IMG/VR virus record: IMGVR_UViG_3300042372_000264
Coordinates: 1-30,447 of that record
DNA length: 30,447 bases
From: a virus
Reading direction: 5' to 3' (one strand)
The notes below the pieces were generated by a model. That model was not told the DNA's origin. It was given only the letters and a program-made list of their open reading frames with translations, and ran no database searches. This document shows positions 1 through 7,646 of this stretch, piece by piece (positions within the stretch are counted from its first letter, which is position 1; each line of letters opens with the position of its first letter). Made by a program: the position numbers and the translations under genes.

Positions 1-1
1 A

Positions 2-67
2 GTATACGATCTGTTTAATGTTGAACAGAATCACAGGTATTATGCAAATAACGTTCTAATCAAAAAT
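2..67 (+). other. C-terminal end of an intein (splicing blocks F and G)
   Basis: The translated start of the window reads VYDLFNVEQNHRYYANNVLI followed by K-N and then Cys. This matches the C-terminal intein block F pattern (VYDL-V-xx-H-xYYANN/G-xLV) and block G (terminal Asn before a Cys +1 extein residue). The splice junction would be Asn at 65-67 and Cys at 68-70. The penultimate residue is Lys rather than the usual His, which is tolerated in some inteins. Whether a homing endonuclease domain is present cannot be seen. Confidence 0.88.
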
Positions 68-829
68 TGCGAATTTTTAGTATACGACGAAACTCTTATA
101 AACAGTTTGAAGTTAGTTGAGCTGTATGGTAAAGAACCTATGATGAAAATGGGGCAAGTGCGATGGTATAAAACACCAACTGCAGGTAATTTATATTTAA
201 TTGCATTAGATCCTAGTTTAGGTACAGGAGGCGACTATTCGGCTATTACTGTTTTTGAATTACCATCAATGGTGCAAGTTGCAGAATGGCATCATAACAT
301 TACTCCTATACAAGGACAGGTAAAGTTATTTAGAGATATATTATTATATGTACAAGACGAAATTGGTGCTGATCAATATAATTCAATATATTGGTCGGTA
401 GAAAATAATACAGTAGGCGAAAGCGCATTAGTAGTAATTGACAACTTAGGAGAAGAAACATTTCCGGGATTATTTGTGAGCGAGCCGGGCAGAAAAGGGC
501 ATGTTCGAAAATTCCGCAAAGGATTTAATACAACCTTTAATAATAAAATTGCTGCATGTTCAAAATTAAAATTTTTTGTTGAAGAAGATAAGATGGTAAT
601 TAATAGCAAACCGTTAATAACCGAATTAAAATCTTTCATTGCACATGGAATTAGTTTTAAAGGTAAACCGGGACAACACGACGATTTAGTAGCAGCATTA
701 TTATTAATAGTAAGAATGATTGATATACTAGCAGAATGGGATCCTTTAGTATTTGAAAAAATGCGGATTGAAGATCGAATTGAGGACTGGGAAGCACCTC
801 TACCAATATTTGTTTCCTCTAATATGTGA
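2..829 (+). CDS. 17: Terminase large subunit (gp17-like), C-terminal part with interrupting intein; 5' end outside window
   Basis: This is the packaging ATPase/nuclease that pumps DNA into proheads and cuts the concatemer. The reading frame is open from base 2, so there is no true start here; the TTG at 107 is internal. Residues before base 68 are the end of an intein. The extein resumes with CEFLVYDETLI, which resembles the conserved segment following the ATPase domain of T4-like terminases. The nuclease domain has its acidic triad in recognisable contexts: ALDPSLGTGGDYSA, WSVENN and GQHDDLVAALL, which match the usual D, E and D metal-binding positions. The stop at 827-829 abuts the next gene. 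The ATPase half and most of the intein lie upstream. The family call is firm; the gene number is by homology to T4. Confidence 0.93.
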   Translation, partial: VYDLFNVEQNHRYYANNVLIKNCEFLVYDETLINSLKLVELYGKEPMMKMGQVRWYKTPTAGNLYLIALDPSLGTGGDYSAITVFELPSMVQVAEWHHNITPIQGQVKLFRDILLYVQDEIGADQYNSIYWSVENNTVGESALVVIDNLGEETFPGLFVSEPGRKGHVRKFRKGFNTTFNNKIAACSKLKFFVEEDKMVINSKPLITELKSFIAHGISFKGKPGQHDDLVAALLLIVRMIDILAEWDPLVFEKMRIEDRIEDWEAPLPIFVSSNM

Positions 830-840
830 TAAATATAAAC

Positions 841-3168
841 ATGGACAATAATTTAGATAAAATTGCTTTAGACCTTTATGGTAAAATACAAACACGTTTT
901 TCAGACATTACGATGGGAGACGAGAACGCAGCAGTACTGAGTAAAAAAGTTGATATTCCAAAAGCACGATTCTTTGAGTTTGAGTATACTGAAGATGACA
1001 AACCACTTGGAACTATTACTATTACTTTAGATAAAGACGACGGAGTTGTAGTGCAAGTTAGTGGGGATTTAGTAGACAACGATTCTGATACGACCCACCA
1101 TAACGCATACAAATTCATTCGATCATTTAGAAACTTTGCTAAACATCGCTTATTAAACTTTGATGTACAAAACATTGGAAAAAGCAACTTAGACAAACGA
1201 GACTACCAGTTTCAAGCAAAACCCAAGGAACAACAAATGATGGAAAGTAAAATGTTTGGTACTTCTAGAATAAGTTACCAAGACTTAGGCGAGGCTCGTT
1301 TAATAGTTAAACATACTCAACCTGTTAATCCAGAGTTAGCTGCAGGCCGTACAATGCATATTGAATGTATATACATTGAAAATGCAGACGGCGAACGATT
1401 CAAATATCCATATAAACACTTACCCGGTGCTCGTGCATTAGCAGAACACATTAAACACGGTGGTATCCCGTATGATGATATTGGTAAACATATTACTAAA
1501 CTTAGCGAAGAATTAGCAAGTTTACGTAAGTTTAAAGGATATGTTAGTCGCCAATCACAAATATCAGAAGCAATGGGCGACGTTACAACGCGTGTAATTG
1601 AACGCATTGATGCAGTTAAAAAAGAAATTGTTAGCTTACAACGTCCGGCTTACTATCAACAATTTGCAGAATCATTTACTACAACAGAAGAAAGAGTAAT
1701 ACCGGAAACTGTTATGAACGATTGGATTGAACGCCTAACTGTTCGCACATTTAATGAAGAAATGAAAACAGTATTTCCGTTCTTATATAACATTGTAGAC
1801 GAAAGTGAGTTGCCAGTTTGTGAATTATCTTCAGATTACTTTATGGATGAAGCTGCACCTAAAGGATGGGAAGGTACTGTTAAAGCAATGAAAAAACACA
1901 AGGAAATTGATAATCCTTGGGCATTAGCACACTCAATGAAAAACAAAGGCTATAAAAGTCATAAGAAAGAAGAACTTGATCCAGAGCTTGCATTTGAGTC
2001 ATTTATTAATCATCTTATGAATGAAGACAAAGATGAATTGTTTAGTCAGTCGTTAACATCTAAGCATGCTGCAATTGAAAAGTTGAATGATCTACTAGCA
2101 CAACCGTTGCTTAACGGTGCGTATGGAGAAGGTGCAGCCGAAGAATTAGAAGGGTTAATTAATGATCCTGCTTTTTTTGATTCTCTCAAAACAGTTGACG
2201 CAGATTTAGATATACGTGCAATACTTCAAAATTATATTACGCAACGAGATCCAGACGTAGCAATTCAATTAAAAATTGGTCCTGATGCAGACAGCACCCC
2301 TGCGGTACCGACTGAACCTAGTGCTCCAATGCCGGATGCAGGTGCTCCGATGCCAGATGCAGGTGCTCCAATGCCGGATGCAGGTGGCGGGTTAGGTGGC
2401 GGGTTAGGTGGTATGCCTCCAGACTTAGGTGGCGGTATGCCTCCAGAAGGTGAATTAGGCGCAGAAGGTGAAGTGCCTCCAGCAGCACCGGGTGAAGAAG
2501 GTGAAGTACCTCCAGCAGCACCGGGTGAAGAACCACCAGCAGCACCGGTTGCAGAAGGAATTAATCCTAAAAAATCTAAAATGAAAGCTAAGTTTATTAA
2601 AGCTAAAGCTGCGGGTGCTAACTTAGATACTCCAATTGCAGAAGGTATGACAATCCGTGATCTTATTAGAGAAAGTGGAATGACACCTAGTGAAGCGGGA
2701 TTTGGCGAGTATGAAGTAGAAGATAATGATCAAGAAGGTGGTGAACCGGAAGAAGAAAACATTTCAGGTGTTAATCAAATTTTAAGATCAATTATAGGAT
2801 TTTGGAATGCAGAAGACCGTAACTTTACAGTTGGCGGAACACGCGTTAAAATTATTATTAAGAAAAACTATGAAGATGACGAATACAGCAATGCATCAGA
2901 CGACGATGTAAAATATGTAATGCAAAAAGTTAATAAATTAGATCCAAGTTCAGACGATCAAGAACAGACTGATGTATTAAGACTAGCCGGATTAGGCAAC
3001 CAAGAACCTGAAGATGATGACGGTCAAGACATTGCAATGTTGATGAAAGAGCTACAGGGATTTGGTGGCAGACGTAAATTTGATAGCATTGATAAACATA
3101 AAATGCACAAAACAATGAGAAATAATTATGAAAAAAACTTTAGAAACCGCTCTTCTAAATTCCGTTAA
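841..3168 (+). CDS. Large conserved phage protein, probably virion-associated; function unknown
   Basis: The product is about 775 aa if translation starts at ATG 841; a GTG at 826 overlapping the terminase stop would add five residues, and neither has a clear Shine-Dalgarno. Residues 1-320 are a mixed globular region. A basic segment near residues 340-375 (KGWEGTVKAMKKH, NPWALAHSMKNKGY) is of a type I recall from proteins of marine phages. A Gly/Pro/Ala-rich linker follows (three MPDAGAP repeats, then GGLGG and PPAAPGEE repeats, about residues 490-575), then an acidic C-terminal domain ending in a basic tail. Its place after terminase suggests a head or packaged protein, but no motif gives an activity. 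The last 41 bp overlap the next gene. Confidence 0.7.
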   Translation: MDNNLDKIALDLYGKIQTRFSDITMGDENAAVLSKKVDIPKARFFEFEYTEDDKPLGTITITLDKDDGVVVQVSGDLVDNDSDTTHHNAYKFIRSFRNFAKHRLLNFDVQNIGKSNLDKRDYQFQAKPKEQQMMESKMFGTSRISYQDLGEARLIVKHTQPVNPELAAGRTMHIECIYIENADGERFKYPYKHLPGARALAEHIKHGGIPYDDIGKHITKLSEELASLRKFKGYVSRQSQISEAMGDVTTRVIERIDAVKKEIVSLQRPAYYQQFAESFTTTEERVIPETVMNDWIERLTVRTFNEEMKTVFPFLYNIVDESELPVCELSSDYFMDEAAPKGWEGTVKAMKKHKEIDNPWALAHSMKNKGYKSHKKEELDPELAFESFINHLMNEDKDELFSQSLTSKHAAIEKLNDLLAQPLLNGAYGEGAAEELEGLINDPAFFDSLKTVDADLDIRAILQNYITQRDPDVAIQLKIGPDADSTPAVPTEPSAPMPDAGAPMPDAGAPMPDAGGGLGGGLGGMPPDLGGGMPPEGELGAEGEVPPAAPGEEGEVPPAAPGEEPPAAPVAEGINPKKSKMKAKFIKAKAAGANLDTPIAEGMTIRDLIRESGMTPSEAGFGEYEVEDNDQEGGEPEEENISGVNQILRSIIGFWNAEDRNFTVGGTRVKIIIKKNYEDDEYSNASDDDVKYVMQKVNKLDPSSDDQEQTDVLRLAGLGNQEPEDDDGQDIAMLMKELQGFGGRRKFDSIDKHKMHKTMRNNYEKNFRNRSSKFR
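2323..2385 (+). repeat. Three tandem 21-bp repeats inside the linker of the 775-aa protein
   Basis: The unit GCTCCAATGCCGGATGCAGGT occurs three times with one or two third-position changes, encoding A-P-M-P-D-A-G. The third-position differences suggest the peptide repeat is kept by selection rather than being only fresh slippage. Confidence 0.9.
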
Positions 3169-3733
3169 GTCGTTATTAGAATCGATACACATACATGAAG
3201 GTGAACGCGTAGGGTCACAGGCTGAATTGAAACAGTTATTCGGTCGATCTCAAAATCAACCAGCTAACGGTGTAGCTCCAAATGGACGAGCAGCTACACC
3301 TGCTGATATAGACACAATACGTCGAGCGTTTGGTAATGCTCCGCCTGCAACATCGCAACCAGCACCACAGCAATTAGATGAACCAGAAAGTCTAGACGAT
3401 ACTGCAAAGCAACGTGCATTCGAACGTCCATTTATGCCTCCTAATCCTAAAGGTGAAAGACCTTTCCAACCAAGTAAAGAAGATGCATTCTACGACCCGT
3501 ATTACAGCCCTGAAACATTCAATGGAGACTTTACTAACAATCCACAAGATTCTGATCGTACATCACAGTTTAGACGTAAATTTAATGGAGAACCGGCATA
3601 TCCGAGACAGTTCTTTCAAACACCGCATGGACCACGTAGCACTGTTCTTAAGCCGACTGATAGCGTAGCAGAGGATGTTACATTTAAACAAGAAGAAAGT
3701 TTAGCTAGAATCATTCAGCTAGCACGAGGATAA
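3128..3733 (+). CDS. Hypothetical 201-aa protein with paired end motifs; possible packaged or virion protein
   Basis: I do not recognise a family. The protein starts MKKTLETALLNSVKSLLES and ends VTFKQEESLARIIQLARG. Both ends closely match the next gene product (MKKITENSLLSRVNKLNES and VTFGEDESLARIVQLVNW), while the middle is unrelated, Pro/Gln-rich and probably disordered. LxE-type tripeptides fall at residues 16-18 (LLE) and 22-24 (IHE), the same positions as in the neighbour. In T4-type phages (L/I)xE is the prohead protease cut site. The start overlaps the upstream gene by 41 bp and only three bases separate it from the next gene, so the three are probably cotranscribed. Confidence 0.75.
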   Translation: MKKTLETALLNSVKSLLESIHIHEGERVGSQAELKQLFGRSQNQPANGVAPNGRAATPADIDTIRRAFGNAPPATSQPAPQQLDEPESLDDTAKQRAFERPFMPPNPKGERPFQPSKEDAFYDPYYSPETFNGDFTNNPQDSDRTSQFRRKFNGEPAYPRQFFQTPHGPRSTVLKPTDSVAEDVTFKQEESLARIIQLARG

Positions 3734-3736
3734 CAG

Positions 3737-4582
3737 ATGAAAAAGATTACAGAAAACTCGCTCTTATCAAGGGTTAATAAATTAAACGAATCATTAGCGT
3801 TGTATGAACTTGCACGTACAGACGCAAATGGAAACGAATACAAAAGTAGAGAAGATGACATTAGAGGTAGAGAAAATGACCTTAGAGGTAGAGAAAACGA
3901 GTTTAAATCCAAATGGCCGCAAACTGATGCAGAAGTTAGCGCATTCCAGACAAGCCATAAACAACTTGACGGACAGCCATTAGTTGTCGACGGTGACATT
4001 GGACCGCAAACTATGCAGGCACTGGCTGCTGCAGGAATTCAACCCCCGCCTGGTTGGACTGGTTTAAAACCAGCTGCGCCAAAAGTTACTCCGCCAACTG
4101 GAAATACTGCTCCAAAAGTTACTCCGCCAACTGGAAATACTGCTCCAAAAGTAACTCCGCCGACAATGCAGCGTCAACAATCAGATCCTAAAGTAGTTGC
4201 TATTCAGCAAGCGTTAATGGCAAAAGGTTGGCCGTTGCAACCGACTGGAATTATGGATCAAAATACTAGTGATGCATATGAAGCACAATTTAAAACCGAT
4301 TCAATGAATAATTCGTTAAATCAATCGGTTGCTACTAATAGACAAACTGAACCGGCACCTAATTTAAATAACCCAACTGCACAGCCATTTAACAACGTAT
4401 TGTCACCTACTACGACTGCACAGGCATATGACAAGGTGTTACCAACTTCACCGGATGCATATGCTCCAAAAACAGATTACTTAAATAATCCACCTGCTTC
4501 ATTAACAACACCTGTAAAAGAATCTGTTACATTTGGTGAAGACGAAAGTTTAGCTAGAATAGTACAATTAGTGAATTGGTAA
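3737..4582 (+). CDS. Protein with two peptidoglycan-binding-like repeats and shared terminal tags
   Basis: The product has 281 aa. After an N-terminal tag (MKKITENSLLSRVNKLNES) and a charged RGREN repeat there is a peptidoglycan_binding_1-like segment around residues 75-105 (FQTSHKQLDG, VVDGDIGPQTMQAL). Three APKVTPPTGNT repeats follow, then a second similar segment around residues 150-190 (VAIQQALMAKGWPL, TGIMDQNTSDAYEAQF). Such folds bind murein or act as protein-interaction modules, so a role in a virion structure that meets the cell wall is plausible. The C-terminal VTFGEDESLARIVQL motif is shared with the upstream gene. LNE and LYE at residues 16-18 and 22-24 are potential prohead-protease sites. 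Domain calls are by eye. Confidence 0.72.
   Translation: MKKITENSLLSRVNKLNESLALYELARTDANGNEYKSREDDIRGRENDLRGRENEFKSKWPQTDAEVSAFQTSHKQLDGQPLVVDGDIGPQTMQALAAAGIQPPPGWTGLKPAAPKVTPPTGNTAPKVTPPTGNTAPKVTPPTMQRQQSDPKVVAIQQALMAKGWPLQPTGIMDQNTSDAYEAQFKTDSMNNSLNQSVATNRQTEPAPNLNNPTAQPFNNVLSPTTTAQAYDKVLPTSPDAYAPKTDYLNNPPASLTTPVKESVTFGEDESLARIVQLVNW
4076..4162 (+). repeat. 33-bp tandem repeat (2.6 copies) encoding APKVTPPTGNT
   Basis: Two full 33-bp units (4076-4108 and 4109-4141) and a partial third encode a Pro/Thr linker between the two peptidoglycan-binding-like segments. The copies are nearly identical at DNA level, indicating recent expansion. Confidence 0.9.
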
Positions 4583-4594
4583 AATAAATTGAAA

Positions 4595-4612
4595 AAGTGA
4601 AAGATTTCACTT
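4595..4612 (+). other. Hairpin after the structural-type gene cluster
   Basis: AAGTGAAA and TTTCACTT form a 7-8 bp stem 12 bases after the stop of the preceding gene. On the + strand no U-tract follows (TGCTC), so it is a poor intrinsic terminator; it may stabilise the mRNA 3' end. Confidence 0.5.
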
Positions 4613-4617
4613 GCTCA

Positions 4618-4625
4618 TATAAATA
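4618..4625 (+). promoter_or_regulatory. T4-type late promoter (TATAAATA)
   Basis: There is an exact match to the T4 late promoter octamer, read on the + strand in a 194-bp gap just upstream of gp32. Start of transcription would be near 4632. In T4 these sites are read by host polymerase with gp55 and gp33. Placement in a true intergenic gap ahead of a gene makes it more credible than chance matches in coding DNA. Confidence 0.6.
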
Positions 4626-4722
4626 ATAGAGTATATAATATGCACATACTTTAAAAGTAAGGTATTATATATTAAAGTATAAAACATAAAAAAATATTAG
4701 TAATAAAACACATAGGCTATAT

Positions 4723-4748
4723 AACACACAGGGTAAAACCTGTGTGTT
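4723..4748 (+). promoter_or_regulatory. Leader hairpin upstream of gp32, possible autoregulatory element
   Basis: A perfect 10-bp stem (AACACACAGG / CCTGTGTGTT) with loop GTAAAA ends 28 bases before the gp32 ATG. The interval is A/U-rich and unstructured. In T4 the gene 32 message has a 5' pseudoknot followed by an unstructured tract where gp32 binds its own mRNA to shut off translation, and this layout is similar. I could not find a convincing second pseudoknot stem. Confidence 0.55.
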
Positions 4749-4776
4749 AACTCAAAACACAATAGGAAATTATAAT

Positions 4777-5772
4777 ATGGCAACTTTAGCAGAAATCAGA
4801 GCAAAATTAAAAGCGGCAGAAACACGTAGCACAGATAGCAACACAGGCGGTGATAAATCAATTTATCCTTTCTGGACTATTAAAAATGGCGGTGAAGCAG
4901 TTTTTAGATTCTTACCAGACGGCAACCCAAACAATACTTTTTTCTGGGCTGAACGTTCTGTAATCAAATTACCTTTCGCAGGTATCAAAGGTCGTACCGA
5001 TAGCAAACCAGTAGTAGTAAATGTTCCATGCGTTGAAATGTACAACGACGGTGCAGTATGTCCAATTCTTTCAGAAGTTCGTCCTTGGTTTAAAGATCCT
5101 TCATTAGAAGAAATGGGCCGTAAATACTGGAAAAAGAAGTCATATATCTTCCACGGCTTTGTTCCTGAAGATGGCTTAGACGAAAAAGAAAAACCAGAAA
5201 ATCCAATCCGCAGATTTGTTATTGGACCACAAATTTATAAATTAATTCATGCAGCATTACTTGATGACGAGTTTACAGAATTACCTACAGACTACGTTAA
5301 CGGCTTTGACTTCCGTTTAAAAGTTGGTTCTAAAGGTGGTTATGCAGATTACTCTACATCAACATGGAGCAGACGCACACGTCCATTGAGTGAAGAAGAA
5401 CGTGCAGCAATTGATAAATTTGGTTTAACTGACTTATCAGAATACTTACCTAAAAAACCAAATGAAGTTGAACTCAAAGTTATGATGGAAATGTTTGAAG
5501 CATCAGTAAATGGTGAAGCATATGATGTCGAACGTTGGGGCAAATACTTTAGACCGTATGGTATTTCAGCAGACGAATCTACATCATCTGCAACTCCTAC
5601 TGCTACAGTAGCTCCAGTTGTTGCACCCGTAGTACATGCACCCGAAGAAGCTATGCCTTGGGATGAACCTGCTACTACCTATACTCCACAGCCTGCAGTA
5701 GCTGAATCAGCACCTGCAAGTGATTCAAGAGCAGCTGATATCTTAGCAAAAATTAGAAATCGCGGCGCTTAA
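4777..5772 (+). CDS. 32: Single-stranded DNA-binding protein (gp32-like)
   Basis: This 331-aa protein coats ssDNA at the fork and in recombination and organises helicase loading and UvsX/UvsY exchange. The start is ATG 4777 with AGGAAA at 4764-4769. The product shows the gp32 order: an N-terminal helical basic arm (ATLAEIRAKLKAA), a core with FWTIKNGGEAVFRFLPDG and KSYIFHGFVPEDG, two Cys in the zinc region (VPCVEMYNDGAVCP), then an Ala/Pro/acidic linker and a short terminal helix ADILAKIRNRGA. The T4 zinc site has more ligands, so metal binding is uncertain. uvsX and uvsY follow, as expected for a recombination module. Confidence 0.93.
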   Translation: MATLAEIRAKLKAAETRSTDSNTGGDKSIYPFWTIKNGGEAVFRFLPDGNPNNTFFWAERSVIKLPFAGIKGRTDSKPVVVNVPCVEMYNDGAVCPILSEVRPWFKDPSLEEMGRKYWKKKSYIFHGFVPEDGLDEKEKPENPIRRFVIGPQIYKLIHAALLDDEFTELPTDYVNGFDFRLKVGSKGGYADYSTSTWSRRTRPLSEEERAAIDKFGLTDLSEYLPKKPNEVELKVMMEMFEASVNGEAYDVERWGKYFRPYGISADESTSSATPTATVAPVVAPVVHAPEEAMPWDEPATTYTPQPAVAESAPASDSRAADILAKIRNRGA

Positions 5773-5784
5773 CACAACAGTGAT

Positions 5785-5812
5785 TAACGTAGCAAGGGGT
5801 CTTGCTACGTTA
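5785..5812 (+). other. Intercistronic hairpin between gp32 and uvsX
   Basis: A perfect 12-bp stem (TAACGTAGCAAG / CTTGCTACGTTA) with loop GGGT fills most of the gap and ends six bases before the uvsX Shine-Dalgarno TTAGGAG. No U-tract follows, so it is more likely an mRNA processing or stability element than a terminator. Confidence 0.7.
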
Positions 5813-5831
5813 CATTATTAGGAGTATAACC

Positions 5832-6920
5832 ATGGCAACAAAACCCTTTGATTTAACAAAATTTCGAAAAACTCTAACAAAAAGTATTGACGGCTTAGGC
5901 GTAGGCTTTAATGATCCTACTGATTGGGTTGGTACCGGCAATTATGCACTTAACTACCTTATTAGTTCAGACTTCCATAAAGGCATTCCACTAGGTAAAG
6001 TAACTGTGTTTGCAGGCGAGTCAGGTGCAGGCAAAAGTTATATTTGTTCAGGTAACATTGTTAAAAATGCACAAGAACAAGGAATATACGTAGTACTAAT
6101 TGATTCAGAAAACGCACTTGACGAATCATGGCTACACGCATTAGGTGTAGATACTACTGAAGAAAAACTTCTTAAACTTAATATGGCTATGATTGACGAT
6201 GTAGCTAAAACTATTAGTGAGTTTATGAAAGAATACAAAGCAATGGAAGACAAACCAAAAGTATTATTTGTAGTAGATTCTTTAGGTATGTTACTAACTC
6301 CGACTGATATTAATCAATTTGAAGCAGGTGATTTAAAAGGTGATATGGGTCGTAAACCTAAAGCACTTACTGCACTTGTTCGTAATTGTGTTAATATGTT
6401 TGGTAGTCACAACGTTGGATTAGTATGTACTAATCATACGTATGCAAGTCAAGATATGTTTGATCCTGATGATAAAATATCAGGTGGTCAAGGATTTGTT
6501 TATGCATCAAGCATTGTAGTAGCAATGAAAAAACTTAAACTAAAAGAAGACGAAGACGGTAACAAAGTTAGTGAAGTAAATGGTATTCGTGCCTCTTGTA
6601 AGATTATGAAAACGCGTTATGCTAAACCATTCGAAACACTACAAATTAAAATTCCATATACAACCGGTATGAATCCATTTAGCGGATTAGTTGATTTATT
6701 TGAAAAAAAGAACATTTTGAAAAAAGATGGTAATAGACTTAAATACGTGGCTACTGACGGTACTGAAATTAAACAATACCGTAAAGAGTGGGAAAGTAAT
6801 GCTAACGGCGCCCTTGAACGAGCAATGGCCGAATTTACTGACGAACCTGTATTATTAGATATTATTGATGATGCAGACGATATTGACAATTACGTTACGG
6901 AGGACGATAATGTTGAATGA
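5832..6920 (+). CDS. uvsX: RecA-like recombinase UvsX
   Basis: UvsX forms filaments on gp32-covered ssDNA and catalyses strand exchange for recombination-dependent replication. The 362-aa protein has Walker A GESGAGKS at residues 62-69, Walker B VLFVVD at 144-149, and the RecA-type loop region ISGGQGFVYASS. The length is slightly below the T4 protein (about 390 aa). ATG 5832 has TTAGGAG eight bases upstream; a TTG at 5802 lies within the intercistronic hairpin and is rejected. The 3' end overlaps the next gene by 11 bases, and that gene's Shine-Dalgarno lies in uvsX, so they are probably translationally coupled. Confidence 0.95.
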   Translation: MATKPFDLTKFRKTLTKSIDGLGVGFNDPTDWVGTGNYALNYLISSDFHKGIPLGKVTVFAGESGAGKSYICSGNIVKNAQEQGIYVVLIDSENALDESWLHALGVDTTEEKLLKLNMAMIDDVAKTISEFMKEYKAMEDKPKVLFVVDSLGMLLTPTDINQFEAGDLKGDMGRKPKALTALVRNCVNMFGSHNVGLVCTNHTYASQDMFDPDDKISGGQGFVYASSIVVAMKKLKLKEDEDGNKVSEVNGIRASCKIMKTRYAKPFETLQIKIPYTTGMNPFSGLVDLFEKKNILKKDGNRLKYVATDGTEIKQYRKEWESNANGALERAMAEFTDEPVLLDIIDDADDIDNYVTEDDNVE

Positions 6921-7143
6921 AACACAAATTGCTGATGTATGGTTATTATTTGCAGATTACATTGATAAGAAACAAGCAGAAATTGCTGCTGAAAGATTTA
7001 TTGAATTATTAGCAGACTTTGGATCAACTGATCGCACCTTTTTAGGTGCTACTGGAATTGATCCTACGTTAGACCAAGCAATTAACTATTATTTAGAAGA
7101 CAATGAAGACGAAGATGACGGCTACAATGACTTGGAGTTTTAA
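6910..7143 (+). CDS. Small acidic protein between uvsX and uvsY, unknown function
   Basis: This 77-aa protein begins MLNETQIADVWLLFADYIDKK and ends in a very acidic tail (DNEDEDDGYNDLEF). The start ATG 6910 is set by GGAGG at 6899-6903. The stop TAATG overlaps the uvsY start by one base. No motif is recognised. An acidic protein made from a recombination operon could modulate DNA-binding partners, but that is only context. Confidence 0.75.
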   Translation: MLNETQIADVWLLFADYIDKKQAEIAAERFIELLADFGSTDRTFLGATGIDPTLDQAINYYLEDNEDEDDGYNDLEF

Positions 7144-7598
7144 TGAGTTGGTACGGTATAATTACTAGAGACATTACTAGACTACCGGATGGTATTTTGC
7201 ACTTTGAATCAGAATTGACAGATGCCAAAAAAGAATGTAAAATAGCAGGAAACGTAGAAAAGGCATCTGCAGCAATGCCTGGCATTGTAGAACACAGATA
7301 TGGACAGCTTCAAGAAATTGAAGCTATCCTAGAGTTCCTTAATATTGAACTTAAACGATTAAAGAGTTATCACTTTAGAAAGTATTTAGAAACATACGCA
7401 AGGGCATTAAGCAGTCGTGATTGTGAAAAATATGTAGAAGGCGAAGATGAAGTAATCGAGTATGAAAAAATTATAAATGAATTTGCGTTAATAAGAAATC
7501 AATGGTTGGGTATTACAAAAGCCTTAGATCAAAAATCGTATGCATTAAGTAATATTATACGATTAAGATGTGCAGGCATGGAAGACGCAACCCTTTAA
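7143..7598 (+). CDS. uvsY: UvsY-like recombination mediator
   Basis: UvsY helps UvsX displace gp32 from ssDNA. The 151-aa product is close to T4 UvsY (137 aa) in length and helical character. It has the segments I associate with the family: AAMPGIVEHRYGQLQEIE near residues 40-58, a helix LNIELKRLKSYHFRKYLETY, ALSSRDCEKYVEGEDEV, and a C-terminal helix (KALDQKSYALSNIIRLRCAGM) like the UvsY terminal helix before its AG ending. Position directly after uvsX supports the call. Assignment is by pattern and context. Confidence 0.82.
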   Translation: MSWYGIITRDITRLPDGILHFESELTDAKKECKIAGNVEKASAAMPGIVEHRYGQLQEIEAILEFLNIELKRLKSYHFRKYLETYARALSSRDCEKYVEGEDEVIEYEKIINEFALIRNQWLGITKALDQKSYALSNIIRLRCAGMEDATL

Positions 7599-7605
7599 AC
7601 TAACA

Positions 7606-7626
7606 TGACGGGCTTAGTGCCCGTCA
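7606..7626 (+). other. Intercistronic hairpin after uvsY
   Basis: TGACGGGC / GCCCGTCA form a perfect 8-bp GC-rich stem with loop TTAGT in the 48-bp gap. A U-tract is lacking. This is the third such hairpin placed shortly before a start codon in this block. Confidence 0.65.
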
Positions 7627-7646
7627 CTACTTTAGGTGTATAACAC

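Noticed and set aside
828-835. GATAAATA as a late promoter for the 775-aa gene
   Set aside because: Too close to the ATG at 841 to leave a leader, and ATAAATA is expected by chance several times in this AT-rich window.
2318-2545. Leftward 75-codon Leu/His-rich ORF
   Set aside because: It is the antisense image of the Pro/Gly/Ala repeat linker of the 775-aa protein.
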